A stretch of 64,000 nucleotides of DNA from G963678095 sp963678095 (GCA_963678095.2 CAXXXP010000001.1:124001-188000), one strand, 5' to 3'. Shown: positions 25,518-34,589, counted from the stretch's first letter. Made by a program: numbers and translations. The notes: generated by a model not told the origin, from the sequence alone.

Positions 25518-25661
25518 AATTTTACCTTTTTTTTACTGCATGATATGATAATTTCAGATAGAGAAGCATAAAGCAACGGCGCTTTGGGCAGGTTTGATAC
25601 CGATGTCTGAAGCTTTTTTTATTGGTGTTTTAGCTTATATTTTAGCAAAGGCGGGATTGGG

Positions 25662-26423
25662 ATGCATACAATTGATATGAACTGTGATTTGGGGGAAAGC
25701 TTTGGGGTGTATTCATTGGGGCGGGATCAGGAAATTATCCCGCTGGTGTCTTCGGTAAATATTGCCTGCGGGTTTCATGCCGGAGACCCATCGGTTATGC
25801 GGCAGACCGTTGCTCTGGCAATGGAAAACAAGACGGCCATCGGAGCGCATCCGGGATTTTTTGATCTGATGGGATTTGGCCGGCGGAAAATGCAAGTATC
25901 CTCGCAGGAAGCTTACGATCTGGTACTGTATCAGATTGGCGCCCTGCATGGCTTTATCAGAGCAGCCGGTGGCAGACTGCATCACGTCAAGCCACATGGT
26001 GCTTTATACAATATGGCCGCTGTGGATGAAAATCTTGCCCGGGCGGTGGCGGAGGCCGTATACGATGTCGATCCGACGTTGATTCTCTATGGCCTCGCTG
26101 GCAGTCACAGCCTCAGGGCGGCACAGTCTATTGGCCTGCGCTGTGCGGCTGAAGTTTTTGCTGACCGGGCCTATCAGGCGGATGGGTCTTTGATGCCGCG
26201 GAATTTGCCAGGGGCTGTGCTGACAGATGAAGCAGCTTGCATTCGCCAGGTGCTTATGATGGTGAAAACGGGAAAAGTTCAAGCTGGTGATGGCAGTCAG
26301 ATTGGGGTTCAGGCCGATACAATATGCATTCATGGTGATGGGGCGATGGCACTTGCCTTTGCCCAGCAGCTGCGCCTGACACTTGAACAGGAAAATGTAC
26401 AGATAAAAGCAGCGGCAATTTGA
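25662..26423 (+). CDS. pxpA: 5-oxoprolinase subunit PxpA (LamB/YcsF family)
   Basis: A 253-residue PxpA. It has the family opening MNCDLGESFG, the metal/substrate residues in IACGFHAGD and IGAHPGFFD, and HVKPHGALYN. It is the only pxpA in the window and must serve either or both PxpBC pairs. It starts a second transcription unit pxpA, NRAMP-like, pxpB2, pxpC2. A candidate promoter (TTTACC at 25521, 17-nt spacer, TATGAT at 25544) lies between the terminator and the gene. Confidence 0.95.
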   Translation: MHTIDMNCDLGESFGVYSLGRDQEIIPLVSSVNIACGFHAGDPSVMRQTVALAMENKTAIGAHPGFFDLMGFGRRKMQVSSQEAYDLVLYQIGALHGFIRAAGGRLHHVKPHGALYNMAAVDENLARAVAEAVYDVDPTLILYGLAGSHSLRAAQSIGLRCAAEVFADRAYQADGSLMPRNLPGAVLTDEAACIRQVLMMVKTGKVQAGDGSQIGVQADTICIHGDGAMALAFAQQLRLTLEQENVQIKAAAI

Positions 26424-26456
26424 CAGCAATAGAGGACGGAAAAGAGGAAATTGAAA

Positions 26457-27656
26457 ATGAAGAACAGCAAACAGCAATCAACCTGGAGCGTTATGATGGG
26501 GGCGGCCTTTCTTATGGCGACTTCGGCAATTGGACCGGGATTTTTAACCCAGACCACTGTATTTACAGAAAAGCTGGCCGCCAGTTTTGGCTTTGTGATA
26601 CTGGTTTCTATCCTGATTGATATTGGGGCACAGCTTAATGTCTGGCGGATTATTGCGGTTGCCGAAAAATATGGGCAGGATATAGCGAATGATGTTTTGC
26701 CGGGTATGGGATATTTTGTAATGCTACTGGTTGTTGCCGGAGGGCTGGCCTTCAACATCGGCAATGTTGGTGGCTGTGGCATGGCCTTGAACGTGATTTT
26801 TGGAATATCGCCGCTTACAGGAGCTGCTATAAGTGCGCTGGTGGCTGTGGCTATTTTTATGAGCCGGGAAGCTGGGGCGCTGATGGACCGATTTACGCAG
26901 ATTGCCGGAGTATTTATGATTTTGTTGACCTTATATGTAGCGGTAGCTTCGCATCCTCCGGTGGTTGAGGCCGTAACCAAAAGCATTCTTCCAGACAGGA
27001 TCGACATTCTTTCGATTGTGACCCTTGTCGGCGGAACCGTAGGTGGGTATATAACCTTTGCTGGCGGGCACCGTCTGCTTGATGCCGGAATTAAGGGACG
27101 TGATCGTTTGGCGGAAGTAACCCGCAGCTCAGTATCCGGGGTAGTAATCACAGGAATTATGCGCGTTGTTTTGTTTATGGCTACCCTTGGCGTTGTCGCG
27201 CAAGGTTTTACGCTTGATCCTGCCAATCCGCCGGCATCGGTTTTTCGGCTTGCTGTCGGGGAGGCTGGGTATAAAATATTTGGGTTGGTCATGTGGAGTG
27301 CGGCTGTGACCTCAGTGATTGGAGCAGCCTATACCTCGGTATCCTTTATGCGCAGTTTTAGCAAGAAAATTGATAGAAATTATCGCAGGGTTATCATTGG
27401 CTTTATTGTTTTTTCCACAATGGTATTTTTGTTTGTGGGAAATCCGGTGAAAATTTTAATTGCCGTTGGGGCTTTAAATGGCCTGATTTTGCCGGTTACA
27501 CTGGGCATACTGCTCGTCGCTGCGTATCAAAAAAGAATTGTTGGCAGTTATAAGCATCCGTTGTGGATGACCTTGTTTGGGGTACTCGTCTTCGCTATTA
27601 TGCTGTATATGAGTCTCCATACCATTGGCAATATGTTGCCAGCGATACTTTCCTGA
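26457..27656 (+). CDS. NRAMP-like membrane transporter (YcsG type) in the oxoprolinase operon
   Basis: A 399-residue integral membrane protein with about 11 hydrophobic segments, of the NRAMP superfamily branch that accompanies pxpA genes (YcsG in Bacillus). The first membrane helix reads IGPGFLTQT where metal-transporting NRAMPs have a DPGN metal-binding motif, so the usual metal ligands are missing. Transport of 5-oxoproline or another organic substrate is a reasonable inference from context, not demonstrated. ATG 26457 has AAAGAGG at 9 nt; a TTG at 26451 is too close to it. Confidence 0.85.
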   Translation: MKNSKQQSTWSVMMGAAFLMATSAIGPGFLTQTTVFTEKLAASFGFVILVSILIDIGAQLNVWRIIAVAEKYGQDIANDVLPGMGYFVMLLVVAGGLAFNIGNVGGCGMALNVIFGISPLTGAAISALVAVAIFMSREAGALMDRFTQIAGVFMILLTLYVAVASHPPVVEAVTKSILPDRIDILSIVTLVGGTVGGYITFAGGHRLLDAGIKGRDRLAEVTRSSVSGVVITGIMRVVLFMATLGVVAQGFTLDPANPPASVFRLAVGEAGYKIFGLVMWSAAVTSVIGAAYTSVSFMRSFSKKIDRNYRRVIIGFIVFSTMVFLFVGNPVKILIAVGALNGLILPVTLGILLVAAYQKRIVGSYKHPLWMTLFGVLVFAIMLYMSLHTIGNMLPAILS

Positions 27657-27749
27657 TAAGAAAATATAATAAAACTATATGATATGCCGGTGGCTGGACA
27701 GTACGCATTGCAGTTTAGGCTGTGGCAGTTTTATAAGGGGAGATGTGTT

Positions 27750-28496
27750 TTGTTGCAAGCAGCAAAAAATAATACGGTAGTAAAAATGTCACCGCTGGGT
27801 GAGGCGGGGATTCTGGTTTCTTTTGGCGAAGATATTGATCCAGCGACGCATGATAAAGTGCATGCTTTTGCCCAGTATCTGGAGCAGAATCCCTTTGCGG
27901 GAATGCTCGAGTATACAGAGGCCTTTACGAGTGTAACGGTATATTATGATATAGTTTCTTTGCAAAACTATAAAATAGAAGTTGTCAATCAACAGCAATC
28001 CTATGCTTTTCAGGCTGCTGAGGCTATTTTGCGCAATATTTTGCCCCAGGTGAATTTTTCGGGGGGCTCACATGTACGAACTGTGCGGATTCCCGTCTGC
28101 TATGGGGGTGAGTTTGGTCCGGATCTTGGGGAGGTGGCAGCTTTTCATCGCTTGTCGCCACAGCAAGTGATTGACATTCATACGGGGGGAGAATACCTGG
28201 TTTATATGATTGGGTTTGCTCCGGGATTTCCCTATGTCGGCGGGTTGTCTAATAAAATTGCCACCCCACGGAGGAAAATGCCGCGACTGGCAATTCCTGC
28301 CGGATCTGTTGGCATAGCAGGCGAGCAGACGGGAGTATATCCGCTCGAAACGCCGGGGGGCTGGCAGTTAATTGGCAGAACTCCGTTGTCGTTGTTTAAT
28401 CCGCAGGCAAAGAGTGCACCAAGCTTGCTGCAGGCGGGAGACAGGATTGAATTTTATGCGATTTCACGACAGGAGTATGAATCATATGGCAAATGA
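27750..28496 (+). CDS. pxpB: 5-oxoprolinase subunit PxpB, copy 2
   Basis: A 248-residue PxpB with the same motifs as copy 1 (VRIPVCYGGEFGPDLGEVA, YMIGFAPGFPYVGGL, IPAGSVGIAGEQTGVY) but clearly diverged over the rest of the chain. The start is one of two adjacent TTG codons (27750 or 27753) after AAGGGGAG; the frame is open further upstream without a ribosome site. The pxpC2 start lies within its last codons (11-nt overlap). Confidence 0.9.
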   Translation: MLQAAKNNTVVKMSPLGEAGILVSFGEDIDPATHDKVHAFAQYLEQNPFAGMLEYTEAFTSVTVYYDIVSLQNYKIEVVNQQQSYAFQAAEAILRNILPQVNFSGGSHVRTVRIPVCYGGEFGPDLGEVAAFHRLSPQQVIDIHTGGEYLVYMIGFAPGFPYVGGLSNKIATPRRKMPRLAIPAGSVGIAGEQTGVYPLETPGGWQLIGRTPLSLFNPQAKSAPSLLQAGDRIEFYAISRQEYESYGK

Positions 28497-29499
28497 GAGC
28501 ACGATAGAGGTCCTCAGCGGAGGCCTGCTGACCAGCCTTCAGGATTTGGGCCGCTGCGGGTATCAGAAATATGGCGTCATTGCTGGCGGAGCTATGGATA
28601 CCTATGCTCTGCGGCTGACAAATCTGCTTGTGGGCAATGCACCGGCAGAAGCTGCCCTGGAGATAACGTTTCAGGGGCCTGTCTTGAAGTTGACGGCTGG
28701 CATGCTGATTGCTTTTATGGGGGCAGACGCGGCCCCAAGCATTGCGGGTAAAACGCTGCCGCTTAATCGACCGATCTACATTAAAAAAAATTGTCAGCTG
28801 GATTTTGGCAGCTGCCAGCACGGTTGTCGGGCCTATATGGCTGTTGCCGGGGGCTTTGATGTGCCGCTGGTTATGGGCAGCAAGAGCACCTATCTGCGGG
28901 CCGGAATCGGGGGCTTTAAAGGACGGGCGCTGCAAGGCGGGGATCAGCTCGCAATGGGGGTAATGTCAGACCAGGCCGTAAGGCTGGCAAAACGGCTGAA
29001 ATCCTGTGGCTGTGAATATTTTTCTGCATCAGGCTGGTATGTACCATGGCAGCCTTATTTTGCGCAGGGCGCAATTCGCCTGACGCTGGGCACACAGTTT
29101 GAATGGTTTACCAAGGAAAGCCAGCAACAGCTTTTTTCCTCCGCCTATGAAATATCCTCAGAGTCTGATCGGATGGGGTACCGGTTAGCTGGGAATTTAC
29201 TGCTGCGGGCCAGGGCGGATGAAATGATTTCAGAAGCGCTTACGTTTGGCAGTATCCAGGTAGCTAATAGCGGCAGTCCTATTTTATTGATGGCGGATCG
29301 CCAGACAACCGGCGGGTATCCGCGGATTGCACAGGTGGCATTGGTTGATTTGCCGCGTTTAGCCCAATTGCCAGCTGGTACTTTGGTGCGGTTTGAGAAA
29401 ATCTCTCTGCCGGAGGCAGAGCAGCTTTATGTGCGCCGGGAAAAGTATATTGACATGTTGACCCGGGCAATTCGTTTCTATAGTGAACAAACAATATAA
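28486..29499 (+). CDS. pxpC: 5-oxoprolinase subunit PxpC, copy 2
   Basis: A 337-residue PxpC with TSLQDLGRCGYQKYGV, YMAVAGGFDVPLVMGSKSTY, SSESDRMGYRLAG and TTGGYPRIAQV, which are family motifs and fit the canonical length. ATG 28486 was chosen because AGGAG lies 10 nt before it. It is the last gene of the pxpA operon and is followed by a shared terminator with the convergent AraC gene. Confidence 0.92.
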   Translation: MANESTIEVLSGGLLTSLQDLGRCGYQKYGVIAGGAMDTYALRLTNLLVGNAPAEAALEITFQGPVLKLTAGMLIAFMGADAAPSIAGKTLPLNRPIYIKKNCQLDFGSCQHGCRAYMAVAGGFDVPLVMGSKSTYLRAGIGGFKGRALQGGDQLAMGVMSDQAVRLAKRLKSCGCEYFSASGWYVPWQPYFAQGAIRLTLGTQFEWFTKESQQQLFSSAYEISSESDRMGYRLAGNLLLRARADEMISEALTFGSIQVANSGSPILLMADRQTTGGYPRIAQVALVDLPRLAQLPAGTLVRFEKISLPEAEQLYVRREKYIDMLTRAIRFYSEQTI

Positions 29500-29500
29500 A

Positions 29501-29537
29501 AAACCAGCCCGTCAGACTTTCTCTGACGGGCTGGTTT
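29501..29537. terminator. bidirectional terminator between pxpC2 and the AraC gene
   Basis: A 15-bp perfect stem AAACCAGCCCGTCAG/CTGACGGGCTGGTTT (29501-29515/29523-29537). The AraC stop codon overlaps its right edge. Confidence 0.85.
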
Positions 29538-30381
29538 ATGTATGAAGTCCTTGTTTATAGGTTCGCGGAGTGCAGTTAAACATCCCCTTAAAGGCCCGCG
29601 AAAACGTCGAGTAATCCTTAAAGCCACAGTCGAAACAGATTTTTGTTAAAGGAATATTGTGACCAATCAGTTCGCGGGCATACAGCAGACGCTTATCCGT
29701 AATGTATTGGTGAATGGTATAGCCGGTTTCGGCTTTGAATTTTCGCATCATATAGTATTTGCTGATGAAGAATTTCTGGGCGAGATCGTCTACCGAGAGA
29801 TCTTCGAGCAGATTCGCATTAATGTAATTTAATAGGTCTAGTGTTTTTTTGTCATAGCTGGCGGAGGTTTCCTCACGGTCGCTGCGCCGCAGTGACCGGT
29901 TAAGCAGCACCATAAATTCGAGAAATAGAAGCCTTGTATAGAGATCATGGGCAAAATCCTGGTCGGTAAGTGATTCGCTGAGGCGTGCGATTTGTGTCAG
30001 CAGATGTTGATCCTTGCCCAGCGTGAGCCGCAGTACATGCGACTGTTTTTCCCGGACGGTTTTAAAGCAGCTACCAAGGTCGTCCTCGCCTGATTTATAG
30101 GTTTTAATGAATTCAGGCGAAATGTAAATGATAATTCGTTCGTATGGCTGGGAAAAATCAATCGTTGGTTTATGGATATCACTGCGGTTGACAAATACGA
30201 TATCATGGGGATGCAGGGAATACGATTTCCCCTCAATCATATAATCTACCCGTCCGCTTAAAAAAATAATGATTTTGTCAAATTCATGATAATGGTACTG
30301 AAATTCGCGTAGAACGGTATCTTTCAAATGAAAAATTTTAAAATCCGTGGTCAGATAGCCTTTTTTTTCATAAGATGGCAT
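29536..30381 (-). CDS. AraC family transcriptional regulator with N-terminal cupin domain
   Basis: A 281-residue regulator. The N-terminal cupin-like sensing domain (about 15-110, FQYHYHEFDKIIIFLSGR with histidines) is followed by two AraC helix-turn-helix motifs (about 175-275, LSVDDLAQKFFISKYYMMRKFK and CGFKDYSTFSRAFKGMFNCTP). ATG 30381 was chosen because the first ATG (30390) abuts the AGGAG site. It is divergent from the DapF-like gene and convergent with pxpC2, so either may be its target; no effector is evident. Confidence 0.87.
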   Translation of the reverse strand: MPSYEKKGYLTTDFKIFHLKDTVLREFQYHYHEFDKIIIFLSGRVDYMIEGKSYSLHPHDIVFVNRSDIHKPTIDFSQPYERIIIYISPEFIKTYKSGEDDLGSCFKTVREKQSHVLRLTLGKDQHLLTQIARLSESLTDQDFAHDLYTRLLFLEFMVLLNRSLRRSDREETSASYDKKTLDLLNYINANLLEDLSVDDLAQKFFISKYYMMRKFKAETGYTIHQYITDKRLLYARELIGHNIPLTKICFDCGFKDYSTFSRAFKGMFNCTPRTYKQGLHT

Positions 30382-30503
30382 GAAAATCATCTCCTGAGAA
30401 GAGTATAAAGCATTATTTACAATAAAAAAAGCATTTTTTTTATGTTATTTGTATATTGTGCTTGGTATACTGTAAATAAATAAAGCGAAAGCAGGTGCAG
30501 CAG

Positions 30504-30929
30504 ATGGGGCTGATTTTGAAGAAATATTATTTTTCCGGAAAAGAATATGTTATATGTGATTTATCAGCAGAAGGCTGCCCGTTTAATGCCGCTCAGATTC
30601 GTCTGCTCTGCGATCGCCGTCAGGGTATCGGCGCGGATCTGTTTTTGCTGGCCCCGGCAAATGGTGCCAAATCGCATTTACAGGCCTATACTACCAAGGG
30701 AATCATCACCGATCCAGATGCAACGGCACTGCGGGTCTATTCGCGGTATCTTCAGGAAGCTGGCTGGCCGGTAAGTCAGGTCGAGGTGGTCAAAGCTTTG
30801 GGGGATCGTGCAGTTTTGGACTGTGCAGTTGTTGCTAAAGAAGCCAGAGTTATCGAGGTGAGAGTGACAGCATCTTTCTGTCGGCGCCTGGAAGCTCTTT
30901 TAGAGCATTGTGAATCGTGTGTGGGTTGA
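30504..30929 (+). CDS. short DapF-like protein lacking the catalytic half (unknown function)
   Basis: A 141-residue protein resembling the N-terminal domain of diaminopimelate epimerase. LCDRRQGIGADLFLLAP matches the CDRHFGIGADG region, and the segment ending ALRVYSRYLQEAG matches the strand-helix around the first active-site cysteine. DapF has CGNG at that position, and here it reads ITDPDATALR with no cysteine. The second half of DapF (about 130 residues with the second catalytic cysteine) is absent, and the chain ends at a normal stop before a good terminator. It is therefore unlikely to epimerise diaminopimelate. It may be a domesticated fragment or a decayed gene. The ribosome site is AGGTG. 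Confidence 0.6.
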   Translation: MGLILKKYYFSGKEYVICDLSAEGCPFNAAQIRLLCDRRQGIGADLFLLAPANGAKSHLQAYTTKGIITDPDATALRVYSRYLQEAGWPVSQVEVVKALGDRAVLDCAVVAKEARVIEVRVTASFCRRLEALLEHCESCVG

Positions 30930-30937
30930 AATAAATG

Positions 30938-30975
30938 AAAGGCGCTGTCCGCGCAGGGGACAGCGCCTTTTGTTT
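30938..30975. terminator. terminator after the DapF-like gene
   Basis: A 13-bp perfect stem AAAGGCGCTGTCC/GGACAGCGCCTTT (30938-30950/30958-30970) then TGTTTT. It may also end the convergent kinase transcript. Confidence 0.87.
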
Positions 30976-31060
30976 TACGAAAAAGCAAGCATCATTAAAA
31001 CACGGAGAACGCATAAATGTTGGTGTCAGTTTCAAGAGATAAAAGCATGTTAGAAGGTGT

Positions 31061-32344
31061 TTATTTTCCCCCCTGACGTGGCAGCGATACAATAAAGCGT
31101 GCGCCTTCACCCAATGTGCTTTCGACGCGGATGGAGCCATTATGCTGCTCGACAATCCATTTGGCCATGGAGAGCCCCAGGCCTGCTCCTCGGCGATTGC
31201 GTGAGGAGTCCGCTTGATAAAACCGGTCAAAAATCCGATCTATATCAGCCGGATCTATTCCCTGTCCGCTATCGGCGACTTCAAAGACGGAAAAATCAGT
31301 AGTTTCATAGCAGCTGATACAAATTTTTCCGTCAGGATCCGTATGCTGCAGGGCATTGTCGATAAAAATCGTCAACAGCTGTAGAATACGGTCGGGGTCG
31401 CCGAGTGCGGTTACATCCTGCTGGGGCAAAAACTCCAAGCGGATATTTTTTTCAGCGGCTAAGGGCTCGATGGAATCGATTCCGTGCTGTAGCAGGTTGT
31501 TTAACGAAAAATATTCCTTTTCTAAGATAACGGTACTGCCGTCGGCACGGGCAAGAAACAGCAAGGCATTGATCAGCTCAGTCATTCGGGTTGTTTCATC
31601 CTGCAGATTGGCCAGCCAGCGCCGGTTAGCGTCTAGTGTATCGCCGGGGGGCGCTCCGTCGATAATGTCGAGATTTGCCTGCATAATTGTGATCGGGGTA
31701 CGAAGCTCATGCGAGGCATTGGAAATAAAGTTTTTCTGTTGATTGCTGGCATTTTGAATGGGGCGGATTGCATATTTTGCCAGATAGAAACTGACGAGGA
31801 ACGAAAGGGTTGTGCAGAAAATGCCAACGAGCAGCAAACTGTAGACAACGCTGCGCATCATCGCTTTTTCTCCGGAATTATCGTTTAATACAAGCAGGGA
31901 CGTTCCGTCAGGAAACTGGGTCCGCAGATAGGAAAAGCTGCGGTCATCCAAGTTTATTTCATCGCGCAGTGATGGAGCCTGCGTGATTTTTTGGACCAAA
32001 GTCTGCAAATCGCTGTTGTCGATGGTTGCAAACGACGACTGTTGGTAAATACTGCCTGAAGGATCAAGGCGAACAAAGAAAAAACTAGGGCGAGGGCGAG
32101 GGAAAATCCCCGGGGCCGGTTTTGGTTCCTTATGGGTTTCCTTGTCCTTTTCTTTATGCGGCGGGGGGAAGTCGGGCAGATCTTCCTCAATTACCATGTC
32201 ACTGATTTCCTCGAGAAAAAAATTTGTCGTTTTTTGAGAATTATAGTCAAGTAAAAGATAAACACCGGCAATCAGGATGATGAACAGCATAATGGTGACA
32301 CCGGCATTGATCAAAGTCATTTTTAACCTGAGCTGACGAAACAT
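31061..32344 (-). CDS. sensor histidine kinase
   Basis: A 427-residue membrane kinase. It has TM1 (about 10-32), an extracytoplasmic region (about 33-163) with an unusual Pro/Lys/Glu-rich stretch (57-88), TM2 (about 165-188), a dimerisation/phosphoacceptor domain with H212 in SNASHELRTP, and a HATPase domain (DNALQHTDPDG, DSGQGI, GAGLGLSMAKWIV). It phosphorylates the response regulator encoded immediately upstream (the stop TAA is followed directly by the kinase ATG). The signal is unknown; the layout resembles envelope-stress or antimicrobial-sensing kinases, but that is inference. Confidence 0.93.
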   Translation of the reverse strand: MFRQLRLKMTLINAGVTIMLFIILIAGVYLLLDYNSQKTTNFFLEEISDMVIEEDLPDFPPPHKEKDKETHKEPKPAPGIFPRPRPSFFFVRLDPSGSIYQQSSFATIDNSDLQTLVQKITQAPSLRDEINLDDRSFSYLRTQFPDGTSLLVLNDNSGEKAMMRSVVYSLLLVGIFCTTLSFLVSFYLAKYAIRPIQNASNQQKNFISNASHELRTPITIMQANLDIIDGAPPGDTLDANRRWLANLQDETTRMTELINALLFLARADGSTVILEKEYFSLNNLLQHGIDSIEPLAAEKNIRLEFLPQQDVTALGDPDRILQLLTIFIDNALQHTDPDGKICISCYETTDFSVFEVADSGQGIDPADIDRIFDRFYQADSSRNRRGAGLGLSMAKWIVEQHNGSIRVESTLGEGARFIVSLPRQGGK

Positions 32345-33013
32345 TTAGACACTCTCCTCAAAGCAGTAGCCAATGCCGCGGATGGTTCGAATATTTTTGA
32401 TATCGAGTTTTTTGCGCAGATAATAAATATAAAGATCCACATTAGCTACGCCGGCATCCGTATTATAGCCCCAAATTTTTTCCATAATGCGCTCCTTGGT
32501 GATGACCTGCCCTTTGTTTTGCATCAAGAGCGCCAGCAGGGAGGCTTCTTTGACCGTCAATTGGAATTTTTGACCATCTTTTACAGCCTCACCATGCAAG
32601 GGATAAAGAGTAATGCCGCCGCCTTCAAGTAGTTTTTCGGCAGCACTTTCCTCGCCGCTGCGGCGGGTCAAAACCCGGATGCGGGCGATCAGCTCTTCCG
32701 TGAAGAAAGGTTTGATCAGATAGTCATCAGCACCAGCTTCAAGTCCTGCGACGCGTTCGCTGGGCGCATCCTTGGCCGTTAAAAAGAGAACCGGTGTAGT
32801 GTTTTTTTCTTTGCGAATTTCCTTGAGCAGGGAAAGTCCGTCGAGACGCGGCAGCATACGATCGAGAACGATGACATCATACTGATTCTGGCGGATCTTT
32901 TCCCAGGCGGTCATTCCGTCAAATACCGGATCCACCGTGTACCCGGCACGCCCGATTAATACGCTGAGGGCTTCGCTTAATTTTATTTCATCTTCCACTA
33001 ATAAAAGCTTCAT
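32345..33013 (-). CDS. OmpR/PhoB family response regulator
   Basis: A 222-residue response regulator. The receiver domain (1-115) has acidic residues E7/D8, phosphoacceptor D51 in VLDRMLPRLDG, a conserved Thr and K101-region FLTAKDA / YLIKPF. The OmpR-type winged-helix DNA-binding domain (about 125-220) ends in RTIRGIGYCFE. It is the first gene of the two-gene operon with the histidine kinase and is divergent from the DEAD-box helicase. Targets are unknown. Confidence 0.94.
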   Translation of the reverse strand: MKLLLVEDEIKLSEALSVLIGRAGYTVDPVFDGMTAWEKIRQNQYDVIVLDRMLPRLDGLSLLKEIRKEKNTTPVLFLTAKDAPSERVAGLEAGADDYLIKPFFTEELIARIRVLTRRSGEESAAEKLLEGGGITLYPLHGEAVKDGQKFQLTVKEASLLALLMQNKGQVITKERIMEKIWGYNTDAGVANVDLYIYYLRKKLDIKNIRTIRGIGYCFEESV

Positions 33014-33197
33014 TTTCGATAATCCTTTCTCCAGACGATTACTTTATTCTAAAGTATAACCCAAAAATCTTTGAACTTCATTTGTTTTTTTTTATGATTT
33101 AGACTACAATGTTACTATATGTATTCAGGCATAAATCCGTGGACGCAAAAGCGGATATAGGCGAAGCCATAAAAGCGAGAATTGAAAGGAAGTATAT

Positions 33198-34523
33198 ATG
33201 AAGAAAAATTTTTCGGAGTTCAATATCAGTCCGGCGGTGTGTGAGGTCCTAAAGCATATGGGGATTGTTGAGCCGACTCCGGTGCAGGCAGAGGCGGTGC
33301 CCATTGTTCGCAGCGGGCGTGATATGATTGTTCAGGCCCAAACAGGAACGGGAAAAACCCTGGCCTTTTTGTTGCCAATTTTTGAGAAGATAAAAGTAAA
33401 TGCTCCGGTAGCGCAGGCTTTGATCGTGACGCCGACCCGAGAATTGACAATTCAGATCGCCAAAGTTGCTGCCCGTGTGGGCGAAGCGGCCGGGGTGACC
33501 TCTTTGGCTGTCTATGGCGGACAGGATGTCCTGCGGCAAAAGCAAAAACTTGGCCGCAATCCGCATATTATTATCGGAACTCCGGGACGCCTGCTCGATC
33601 ATTTGCGCCGGCGGACGCTTGATTTGTCAAATGTTAACAAGGTCGTGCTGGATGAAGCCGATGAAATGCTTCATATGGGCTTTATTGAGGATGTTGAAAT
33701 GCTGCTTGAGTCTACGGCCTCTGATCGGCAGTTGATGCTGTTTTCGGCGACGATGCCCGATCGGATTAAGGGGCTGGCCAGGCATTATATGAAAGCTCCG
33801 GTGCAGATCGAAATTAAGGCAGATCATGTTACACTTGATGAAATAGAACAGGTTATTGTGGATACGACCGAGGACACAAAGCTTGACAAGCTCTGCAGCC
33901 TGATCAATGATTATCAGCCTTATCTGGCAATGGTATTTTGTCATACGAAGCAGCGTGTCAATGCTGTGATGATGGCTCTGGCAAGACGGGGCTATCTGGT
34001 GGATGAGCTACATGGGGACCTTTCCCAGGTGCAACGCACACTCGTTTTAAAACGGTTCCGCGAGGCAAAGCTTCAAATTCTTGTCGCTACGGATATTGCG
34101 GCCCGCGGCCTGGATATTGAGGGTGTCACCCATGTATTCAATTATGATATTCCTCATGATACGGAAGCCTATATTCATCGGATTGGCCGTACGGGCCGCG
34201 CCGGGCAAAAGGGAAAAGCCATTACTTTCGTCAATGCCAGACAGTATGAATATCTTCGGCAGATTGAAAAGGGAATTCAAAGTCGCATTCAAAAACAAAA
34301 GCTTGCCAGTAAGGCGAAAACAAAAACAGTCGCAGCAAAATCTGCTTCAGGTGCTGAAACGACAGCTAGTACAGCTGGTGAGAAAAAGACGCGTCCGCTC
34401 AGCCGTTACGCTAATCGCAAGGGAGCAGCTCATGCCGGTGGAAATGGGCGCAGCCGCCGGGGAAAAGGAACTGCAAAACCGGGGGTTAAGGGGAAAAATT
34501 CACCTAAGCGCGGTCGGCGCTAA
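33198..34523 (+). CDS. DEAD-box RNA helicase (CshA/DeaD type)
   Basis: A 441-residue ATP-dependent RNA helicase with all core motifs: Q motif around TPVQAEA, motif I AQTGTGKT (47-54), PTRELT, GTPGRL, DEAD at 152-155, SATMP, VFCHTK and HRIGRTGRAG. The basic, low-complexity tail (about 360-441, rich in Lys, Arg, Ala and Gly) is typical of cold-shock and RNA-degradation helicases. The 5' leader between 33014 and 33197 is over 100 nt, which would allow post-transcriptional control; no known element is recognised in it. Confidence 0.93.
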   Translation: MKKNFSEFNISPAVCEVLKHMGIVEPTPVQAEAVPIVRSGRDMIVQAQTGTGKTLAFLLPIFEKIKVNAPVAQALIVTPTRELTIQIAKVAARVGEAAGVTSLAVYGGQDVLRQKQKLGRNPHIIIGTPGRLLDHLRRRTLDLSNVNKVVLDEADEMLHMGFIEDVEMLLESTASDRQLMLFSATMPDRIKGLARHYMKAPVQIEIKADHVTLDEIEQVIVDTTEDTKLDKLCSLINDYQPYLAMVFCHTKQRVNAVMMALARRGYLVDELHGDLSQVQRTLVLKRFREAKLQILVATDIAARGLDIEGVTHVFNYDIPHDTEAYIHRIGRTGRAGQKGKAITFVNARQYEYLRQIEKGIQSRIQKQKLASKAKTKTVAAKSASGAETTASTAGEKKTRPLSRYANRKGAAHAGGNGRSRRGKGTAKPGVKGKNSPKRGRR

Positions 34524-34547
34524 ACTTTAATTTTTGTTAAATGGCAT

Positions 34548-34575
34548 ATCCGCCTCAGAGGAGGCGGATTTTTCT
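34548..34575 (+). terminator. terminator of the helicase gene
   Basis: A 9-bp perfect stem ATCCGCCTC/GAGGCGGAT (34548-34556/34561-34569) with tetraloop and TTTTCTTT. Confidence 0.85.
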
Positions 34576-34589
34576 TTATGTTAAGGCTT

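Noticed and set aside
26330..27292. 320-codon open frame antisense to pxpA and the NRAMP-like gene
   Set aside because: Low-complexity Thr/Ser/Pro/Ile composition typical of the complement of a membrane-protein gene; no ribosome site. The sense frame has clear family motifs.
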